Notes under the pieces: model-generated | What the model saw: only the letters and a program-made list of their open reading frames with translations | Told to the model about the DNA's origin: nothing | Databases searched by the model: none | In this document: positions 5,721 to 10,334 of the stretch, piece after piece | Position numbering within the stretch: the first letter of the stretch is position 1 | Layout: each line of letters opens with the position of its first letter | DNA from: an uncultured Bacilli bacterium | GTDB taxonomy: Bacteria; Bacillota_I; Bacilli_A; RF39; UBA660 | DNA length: 10,334 nt | Reading direction: 5' to 3' | Assembly: GCA_947630935.1 (NCBI GenBank) | Contig: CANRJL010000027.1 | Coordinates: forward strand, 1-10,334 | Program-made: the position numbers and the translations under genes

Positions 5721-6734
5721 ATGAAAAAGAAAAAAATAATTATTTTAGGACTATGTAGTATTTTATTATGTGGTTGTAAAAATGAAATTCCAACTTTAAG
5801 TGATGGTAGTCAAGCAGTTGTATCTTTTGATAATCAAGATATTTCTATATCAGCAAATGATTTATATAGTAAGATGAAAGAACAATATGCTTTAAATGCA
5901 ATGATTGAGTTAATGGACTTAAAAATTTTAGAAAAAGAATTTCCTGATGAATTAGAAAATGCTAAAAAACAAGCTAAATCAACTTTAGAGGCAATGAAAG
6001 ATACTTATGGTGAAGAACAAATTAATTCTTATTTTGGGTCTTCTGATAATTATTTAAATTATCTTTACTTAAATGAATTAGAAGAAAAAGCTATTTTAAA
6101 TTATGCTAAAGGAAAAGTTACTGATAAAGAGATTAAAGATTACTATGAAAAAAATATTTATGGTGATGTTACTGTTGACCATATTTTAATTCAAACAGGA
6201 GTTACTGATGATACTTCTGATGAAGATAAAGAAAAATTAGAAACAGAAGCTAAGAAAAAAATTGATGAAATTATTGATAAATTAAATAAGGCTGATAATA
6301 AATTAGAAACTTTTAAAGAATTAGCTAAAGAATATTCACAAGATAATGCAACTAAAGATAATGGTGGAAGCTTAGGAGCGATTAATACTGGAACTTTATC
6401 TAGTAATTATGATGAATTATTAAAAGCTGCTAGACAATTAAAAGATGGTGATTATTCAAAAGAATTAATTACAACAGAATTAGGTTATCATGTTATTTAT
6501 AAAGAAAGCACTGGTGAAAAACCAGCACTTGATACTGTTAAAGAAGATATATTAAAAGACTTAGGTCAAGAAAAAACGACTGCTGATTCTACTCTTAGTA
6601 TTACAGCTATGGAAGAATTACGGAAAAAGTATGGAATGAATATTTTAGATTCTGATTTAAAAAGTAAATATTCTAATTATATTACTAATTCTATTGCATC
6701 TGCTCGGCAAAGTGACCAAACTGCAACAAAATAA
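5721..6734 (+). CDS. prsA: PrsA-type foldase lipoprotein (parvulin peptidyl-prolyl isomerase)
   Basis: 337 residues, close to the usual 290-330 for PrsA, the membrane-tethered chaperone that helps exported proteins fold outside the membrane. Basic N-terminus (MKKKK), hydrophobic signal and lipobox LCGC with the lipidated cysteine at C19. Residues about 35-145 form the helical N-domain (SANDLYSKMKEQYALNAMIELM...). A parvulin/PpiC domain follows at about 149-262 with family landmarks VDHILIQ, FKELAKEYSQD, NGGSLG and ELGYHVIYK. Relative to compact parvulins it has an Asp/Glu/Lys-rich insertion (about 161-195). A helical tail with KKYGMNILDSDLK closes the protein. AAAGGAGAGAG fixes the start. It is single, converging on miaB. 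Confidence 0.93.
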   Translation: MKKKKIIILGLCSILLCGCKNEIPTLSDGSQAVVSFDNQDISISANDLYSKMKEQYALNAMIELMDLKILEKEFPDELENAKKQAKSTLEAMKDTYGEEQINSYFGSSDNYLNYLYLNELEEKAILNYAKGKVTDKEIKDYYEKNIYGDVTVDHILIQTGVTDDTSDEDKEKLETEAKKKIDEIIDKLNKADNKLETFKELAKEYSQDNATKDNGGSLGAINTGTLSSNYDELLKAARQLKDGDYSKELITTELGYHVIYKESTGEKPALDTVKEDILKDLGQEKTTADSTLSITAMEELRKKYGMNILDSDLKSKYSNYITNSIASARQSDQTATK

Positions 6735-6756
6735 AAAAGACGAGAGTCTTTTTTTT
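6733..6756. terminator. Bidirectional terminator between prsA and miaB
   Basis: AAAAAAGAC (6733-6741), loop GAGA, GTCTTTTTT (6746-6754), with T-runs on both strands. It overlaps the stop codons of the two convergent genes and should serve both. Confidence 0.88.
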
Positions 6757-8164
6757 ATTTAGATAATATCTCGCCATCTAAGCTAAAGCTTTTAGCGTCT
6801 GTAATTTTAACGTTTATTAATTTGCCAATTGTTTCTTTTGGAGCTGCAACATTTACTAATTTCATGGTTTTAGTATATCCATATACTTTATTGGAATCTT
6901 TTTCGCTGATTCCTAATACTAGTACTTCTTCTTCTTGATTTAATAATTTTTCATTGCTTTGTTTAGCATATTTATTTATTAAATCATTTAATTTTTGCAA
7001 TCTTGCTTCTTTTACTTTTAAAGGAGTTATATCGGTCATTTTGCTTGCTGGAGTCCCTTCTCTTTTGCTGTAAATAAAAGTATAAGCTCCATCATATTTT
7101 ACTTTATTTACTACTTCTAAAGTATCTTTAAAATCTTCATCAGTTTCAGATGGAAAGCCAACGATAATATCAGTAGTAATACAGACACCTTTAATGGTTT
7201 TTCTAATTTGCTCGACTAATTTTAAATATTCTTCTTTAGTATAACGGCGACCCATTAATTTCAATATACGATTGGAACCACTTTGTAAAGGTAAATGAAT
7301 ATAAGGCATGATATTCGGATACTTAGCTATTGTTTCAATCATTTTGGTAGTAAAATTCCAAGGATGAGAAGTTACAAAACGAATTCTTGGAATATTTGTT
7401 TTAGCTACTTCTTCTAATAATTGGGCAAAATCAATTGTTGTTTTTAAGTCATGACCATAAGCATTTACATTTTGACCAAGTAATGTTACTTCTTGATAGC
7501 CTTGGTCTTTTAATTTTTTTACTTCTTCAATAATTTCTGCAGGTTTGCGACTTCGTTCTTTACCTCTAGTATAGGGAACAATACAATAAGTACAAAATTT
7601 ATCACAACCATACATAATATTGACCCAGGCGGTTATTTTAGAATCTCTAGCATAGTTTATTCCTTCATAAACACAACCTTCGTTACTAAAAACTTCAATA
7701 TCTTGAGTGCCATGAATGTTATTTTTTATTAAAGTACCTAATTCATGAATATTATGAGTTCCAAAGACAATATTGATATAAGGATGTCTTTTTAAAATTT
7801 CGGATACTACTGATTCTTCTTGACTCATGCATCCACCAATAGCAACAATTAAATCGGGGTTTTCTTTTTTTAAATGTTTAATTCGACCAAGATAGCCAAA
7901 AACTTTATCATGGGCATTTTCTCTAATTGCACATGTGTTTAATACAATTACTCTAGCTTCTTCTAAATTGGTAGTCTCAGTCATACCTAAGCCTATTAAA
8001 ATAGCCCGCATTTGTTCTGAATCATGAACATTCATTTGACAACCATATGTTTTTAAAAAGAATTTTTGACCTTTTAAAAACTCGTCATTACTTGTTTCTA
8101 GTTTTTTATATTCTATTTCTTTTAATGTTCGCTGTTTAGCTTTTTGTAAATTTGGTAAATTCAT
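6755..8164 (-). CDS. miaB: tRNA-2-methylthio-N6-dimethylallyladenosine synthase MiaB
   Basis: Radical SAM methylthiotransferase that adds the 2-methylthio group to i6A at position 37 of tRNAs reading UNN codons. Residue numbers here count from the upstream ATG at 8173. The N-terminal UPF0004 domain shows the three cysteines for the auxiliary cluster: YGCQMN (C45), NTCAIRE (C81) and GGCMSQ (C115). The radical SAM cluster is CDKFCTYC (C190, C194, C197), followed by VPYTRGKERSR. LLGQNVNAYG, HLPLQSGSNRILKLMGRRY, DIIVGFPSETDEDF and YSKREGTPA are family signatures, and a C-terminal TRAM domain follows. The ATG at 8173 abuts AAAGGA with no gap, whereas the ATG at 8164 (MNLPNL) has 9-base spacing, so I prefer 8164 (469 residues). 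A vegetative promoter is not obvious. Confidence 0.96.
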   Translation of the reverse strand: MNLPNLQKAKQRTLKEIEYKKLETSNDEFLKGQKFFLKTYGCQMNVHDSEQMRAILIGLGMTETTNLEEARVIVLNTCAIRENAHDKVFGYLGRIKHLKKENPDLIVAIGGCMSQEESVVSEILKRHPYINIVFGTHNIHELGTLIKNNIHGTQDIEVFSNEGCVYEGINYARDSKITAWVNIMYGCDKFCTYCIVPYTRGKERSRKPAEIIEEVKKLKDQGYQEVTLLGQNVNAYGHDLKTTIDFAQLLEEVAKTNIPRIRFVTSHPWNFTTKMIETIAKYPNIMPYIHLPLQSGSNRILKLMGRRYTKEEYLKLVEQIRKTIKGVCITTDIIVGFPSETDEDFKDTLEVVNKVKYDGAYTFIYSKREGTPASKMTDITPLKVKEARLQKLNDLINKYAKQSNEKLLNQEEEVLVLGISEKDSNKVYGYTKTMKLVNVAAPKETIGKLINVKITDAKSFSLDGEILSK

Positions 8165-8234
8165 TTTTCTCATTCCTTTAATTGTTATTTATTTAAACAT
8201 AATTTATTTTAAAATACAACTAATATTGACATTT

Positions 8235-8262
8235 TAAAAGTCTTTCGTTTCTGAAAGACTAT
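8235..8262 (-). terminator. Terminator of the FxLYD-like lipoprotein gene
   Basis: Perfect 8-bp repeat AGTCTTTC (8239-8246) and GAAAGACT (8253-8260), 6-base loop. The minus-strand tail is TTTAAAA; on the plus strand it is the better ATTTTTTT, so it could also stop antisense transcripts entering the lipoprotein gene. Confidence 0.65.
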
Positions 8263-8266
8263 TTTT

Positions 8267-8977
8267 TTATTCAACAATATTTTCAGTTGCTGTTATATTG
8301 GTAACATAAACTTTTACATCATCATAATCTATAACTTCAGCTTCTTCACTTTCATCTTTTAACGGCAATTCAATAGTTTCAGTATAACGGTCTAGTAAAT
8401 CTAAAGCAAATACATAATTTGAAGCAATTGGTTTACCATCTTTAAAGAAAATAACTGTTGCATCAGCTGAGCTTAATTGTGTATCTGATAAATTAGCAAT
8501 AGTTACATCTATAGTATTATCATCATTATTTTTTAATTCAGCTACTACATAATCTACAAATTCGGTACTATCTTCTAAACTATTTATTACTTCATTGTTA
8601 TCAGTAACTAATAAATCTACTTTTTCAGGAATTACTCCTTCAAAATTTTCATTATAAGGTAGTGATAAAGATACATAAGTTTCACCATTAGCTTTTAAAT
8701 TGGTAACAATTGTTGCGTCATTGGCTTCTTTATCTTCTTCACTATAATTTGCTTCAACATATAAAGACTTAATATCTTCATTACTAGTATTAGTTAATTT
8801 GACAATCAAATTATTTTTATTATAAGAATAAAAAGTTTCAGTTTTGACACTTTTTATGGAATCAACATTAATTTTCCCATATTTCTCACCAGAATTATTT
8901 GTAGTTTCTTTACCACACCCCGTCATTGTAATAACAATCAACAGTATGATTGCTAAAAATTTAAAATTTTTTTTCAT
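8267..8977 (-). CDS. Lipoprotein with two probable FxLYD-like beta domains
   Basis: 236 residues. The signal peptide (MKKNFKFLAIILLIVIT) ends in lipobox MTGC with lipidated C21, so the protein should sit on the outer face of the membrane. Two segments read as immunoglobulin-like beta sandwiches of the FxLYD type: about 50-125 (NNLIVKLTNTSNEDIKSLYV, then YSEEDKEA) and about 145-225 (NTIDVTIANLSDTQLSSADA, then VIFFKDGKPIA). Both show the alternating pattern of a hydrophobic strand, an N-x-S turn and a following strand. The protein is acidic and has no catalytic motif, which fits a structural or ligand-binding role; the actual role is unknown. AGAGGGAAG supports the start. It has its own promoter and terminator. 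Confidence 0.8.
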   Translation of the reverse strand: MKKNFKFLAIILLIVITMTGCGKETTNNSGEKYGKINVDSIKSVKTETFYSYNKNNLIVKLTNTSNEDIKSLYVEANYSEEDKEANDATIVTNLKANGETYVSLSLPYNENFEGVIPEKVDLLVTDNNEVINSLEDSTEFVDYVVAELKNNDDNTIDVTIANLSDTQLSSADATVIFFKDGKPIASNYVFALDLLDRYTETIELPLKDESEEAEVIDYDDVKVYVTNITATENIVE

Positions 8978-9004
8978 TTCTTCCCTCTTTCATTTTATGT
9001 TTTT

Positions 9005-9033
9005 ATTATAACATATTTTTTTTAATTATTAAG
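9005..9033 (-). promoter_or_regulatory. Promoter of the FxLYD-like lipoprotein gene
   Basis: Minus strand: perfect -10 TATAAT (9010-9005), about 28 bp before the start codon. The -35 at 17 bp (CTTAAT, 9033-9028) is poor, so the call rests on the -10 and an A-rich spacer. Confidence 0.5.
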
Positions 9034-9120
9034 CTCTTTTTTGCATTTTAATTGCTTTTTATTTTTTGGTCATAAATATCTTTATTTAAATTATATTTTT
9101 TTAATTAATTTTATAAATTC

Positions 9121-9243
9121 CATCAGGTGAGACTTCGGGCTTCATCGTTGATATTAGGTATTAGATATTTAGGTCTTTTTGGTTAATCACGTTAAAGTAA
9201 TGTTAATGTCATTGTATTTTTTTGGCAATGTTGCCACTTTTTT
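9121..9243 (+). ncRNA. Candidate small structured RNA
   Basis: Plus-strand reading gives a hairpin: AUCA (9122-9125) with UGAU (9149-9152), then GGUGAG (9126-9131) with UUCAUC (9141-9146), capped by the very stable C-UUCG-G tetraloop (9133-9138). About 70 bases further a GC-containing hairpin with a T-run ends the unit. No good promoter is visible and no known RNA family is recognised, so this is a structural suspicion only. Confidence 0.25.
9223..9243 (+). terminator. Plus-strand terminator-like hairpin without an assigned gene
   Basis: TGGCA (9223-9227), loop ATGT, TGCCA (9232-9236), then CTTTTTT (9237-9243). On the minus strand the hairpin is followed by A residues, so it functions only for plus-strand transcripts, where no coding gene is present upstream. 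Confidence 0.5.
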
Positions 9244-9318
9244 ATAATGGTATTTAAAAACTTTGATATGTTTCTCAGATGATAAACAGCAATATATACT
9301 TCTTATGCTTTAATAAAA

Positions 9319-9551
9319 CTATAAATCTAAACTATCTGAATTTAATAAAAATTCCTGTATTCCAATTACTAATATACCTTCTTCTGTATACCAATGTTTT
9401 ATATTATCTTTTACAACAATTATTTTTTAAACTCATCTCCAATATTAAGCAATGGTCTTTCTTCTTGAATAGTTTTTTCTCTTTCTTCTAAATGTAAAGT
9501 ACATTTAATGTAATATCTTTTATAAGATTGATTACATACAAAATCGATTTC
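9319..9551 (-). pseudogene. Decayed C-terminal tail of a DUF4143 ATPase
   Basis: Minus strand, no start codon. Frame one (9551 to 9420) reads EIDFVCNQSYKRYYIKCTL...ERPLLNIGDEFKK and stops. Frame two, from about 9423 to 9319, continues KIIVVKDNIKHWYTEEGILVIGIQEFLLNSDSLDL and ends at TAG. Joined, these are the last 77 or so residues of an AAA ATPase of the DUF4143 family (EVDFV, YYIQ, RPLL.I.D.F.K.I, GI.VI...FLL pattern). Adding one A to the A6 run at 9423-9428 restores the frame. The whole N-terminal part is missing: the similarity begins at 9551, immediately after a TAA, and 21 bases behind the neighbouring DUF4143 gene. It is likely what remains of a second, tandem copy. Confidence 0.85.
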
Positions 9552-9572
9552 TTAATAACTCAATTAAAAAAT

Positions 9573-10334
9573 TTAAAATTGGTCGTCCATTAAAAAATCA
9601 AAAATGTTAAGATGCTTAATTCCATCATGAGAATAATCTTCTTTATTAGTTGAAATTACATATTTAGGATAATTATCACTTATGCTATTAAAAGCATTAA
9701 ATTCTCTAATTCTAGTCTCTTCATTAGATAAATCATAACAAGCTTGAATATATTTAACACTTTTATTTTTAGATGCTATAAAATCTATCTCACCTTCTTT
9801 AGTCTTTCCGACATAAACATCATATCCTTTTTTTACTAATTCATTGTATATTAAATTTTCAAATGCCCGTGAATAGTTAATCTCTTTACTATTAGTTTTT
9901 ATTCTTTTTATACCCAAATCCGTAGCATAAAACTTATTTAATGATTTCAAAATAGCTTTACCATTTACATCATATCTATAAACTCTATTAATAATGAAAG
10001 TCGAACAAAGTGCTTCTAAATATTTATATAATGTATCTGTTGCAACTTTATTACCATTCTTATCTAAATAATCTAACACTTTTGTTGCTGAAAATTCTCT
10101 CGTCTCAGTTTCCAAAATATATTGAAGTATTTTATTAAATGAAGTAACATCCGATATTCCAAGTCTTTCTACAACATCTTTAAGAAGTATTGAATCATAA
10201 ACATCTCTAATATAATTTTCTTTTGAATCGTTATTTTCAAAAGAAAATCTTTGAGGTAGAGTACCCCATTCAAAGATATCTAATAATAAATCAAAATAAT
10301 TTTCTGGTTTAGTATTTGTTATTTCGGCAGCTTC
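9573..10334 (-). CDS. C-terminal part of an AAA ATPase with DUF4143 domain
   Basis: The frame is open without a break from 9573 to the right edge, so 253 residues are visible and the N-terminus with the Walker motifs lies outside the window. An apparent TTG start at 10115 is inside the gene. Landmarks in order: RFSFENNDSKENYIRDVYDSILLKDVVERLGI (hinge region), FSATKVLDYLDKNGNKVATDTLYKYLEAL (winged-helix-like), KFYATDLGIKRI, then the DUF4143 domain, a PD-(D/E)xK nuclease-like fold: AFENLIYNELVKKGYDVYVG and GEIDFIASKNKSVKYIQ, with Gln where nucleases often have the catalytic Lys. Such ATPases are common accessory genes in gut Bacillota and Bacteroidota; their biological role is not well defined. 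No terminator follows; the tail of a paralogue lies directly downstream. Confidence 0.85.
   Translation of the reverse strand, partial: EAAEITNTKPENYFDLLLDIFEWGTLPQRFSFENNDSKENYIRDVYDSILLKDVVERLGISDVTSFNKILQYILETETREFSATKVLDYLDKNGNKVATDTLYKYLEALCSTFIINRVYRYDVNGKAILKSLNKFYATDLGIKRIKTNSKEINYSRAFENLIYNELVKKGYDVYVGKTKEGEIDFIASKNKSVKYIQACYDLSNEETRIREFNAFNSISDNYPKYVISTNKEDYSHDGIKHLNIFDFLMDDQF

Larger units (their letters stand above)
9034..9318. other. Gene-free region with a small GC-richer island
   Basis: About 285 bp without a convincing reading frame. Most is A/T-rich filler. The part from about 9121 to 9150 is clearly richer in G and C than its surroundings and folds as a hairpin (see the small RNA entry). 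Near-repeats ATATTAGGT (9151-9159) and ATATTTAGGT (9165-9174) follow, then TTAATCACGTTAA (9183-9195) and the hairpin at 9223-9236. Given the decayed gene next to it, the region could be debris of an accessory insertion, but no transposase or terminal repeats are visible. Confidence 0.5.

Noticed and set aside
9121..9165. Minus-strand peptide ending KPEVSPDGIYKIN as a gene remnant
   Set aside because: The frame is broken by TAA a few codons upstream, is very short and matches no family I can name; the plus-strand hairpin explains the composition equally well.
9279..9491. Plus-strand 70-residue frame
   Set aside because: It lies antisense to the DUF4143 remnant, which has recognisable protein similarity; its Leu/Phe/Asn-rich sequence is what A/T-rich antisense DNA gives.

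Overview
The window is AT-rich DNA from a low-GC Bacillota, most likely class Bacilli. Ribosomal protein S4, RNase Y, PrsA, MiaB and YneF all look Bacilli-like, ribosome binding sites are AAGGAGG-type, and promoters are textbook sigma-A boxes. Two tiny YjcZ-type membrane proteins point to a spore-forming ancestry. Every tryptophan codon I checked is TGG, and every stop I read is TAA or TAG, never TGA. An uncultured gut lineage (RF39 or Erysipelotrichales-like) would fit, but that is inference.

Layout. Positions 1-1408 (minus strand) hold the start of a membrane protein cut by the window edge, a membrane-anchored low-complexity protein, and the small membrane protein YneF. Each has its own promoter, and the second and third also show terminators. 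Positions 1535-3009 (minus) encode RNase Y, split by a frameshift that coincides with the loss of about 24 conserved residues between the KH and HD domains. Divergent from it, rpsD (3406-4008, plus) has a perfect consensus promoter and a structured leader ending in a T-run, probably the site of S4 autoregulation. A membrane-anchored extracellular protein of unknown role follows (4137-5252, plus).

Positions 5332-5569 (minus) carry the two YjcZ-like proteins as a small operon behind a promoter resembling a mother-cell sporulation (sigma-E/sigma-K) promoter. prsA, a lipoprotein foldase, reads the other way (5721-6734) and converges on miaB (minus) at a shared bidirectional terminator. A second lipoprotein with two probable FxLYD-like beta domains is at 8267-8977 (minus).

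The right end is accessory in character. About 285 bp without a gene contain a possible small structured RNA with its own terminator. Next comes the decayed tail of a DUF4143 ATPase, directly behind the C-terminal part of a second DUF4143 ATPase that runs off the window edge.

Most genes are single transcription units for housekeeping (translation, RNA decay, tRNA modification) or envelope work (PrsA, lipoproteins). I see no defence island, CRISPR array or complete mobile element. The points most worth a second look are the broken RNase Y gene, the sporulation-type promoter on the tiny genes, the rpsD leader, and the DUF4143 remnant with the possible small RNA beside it.
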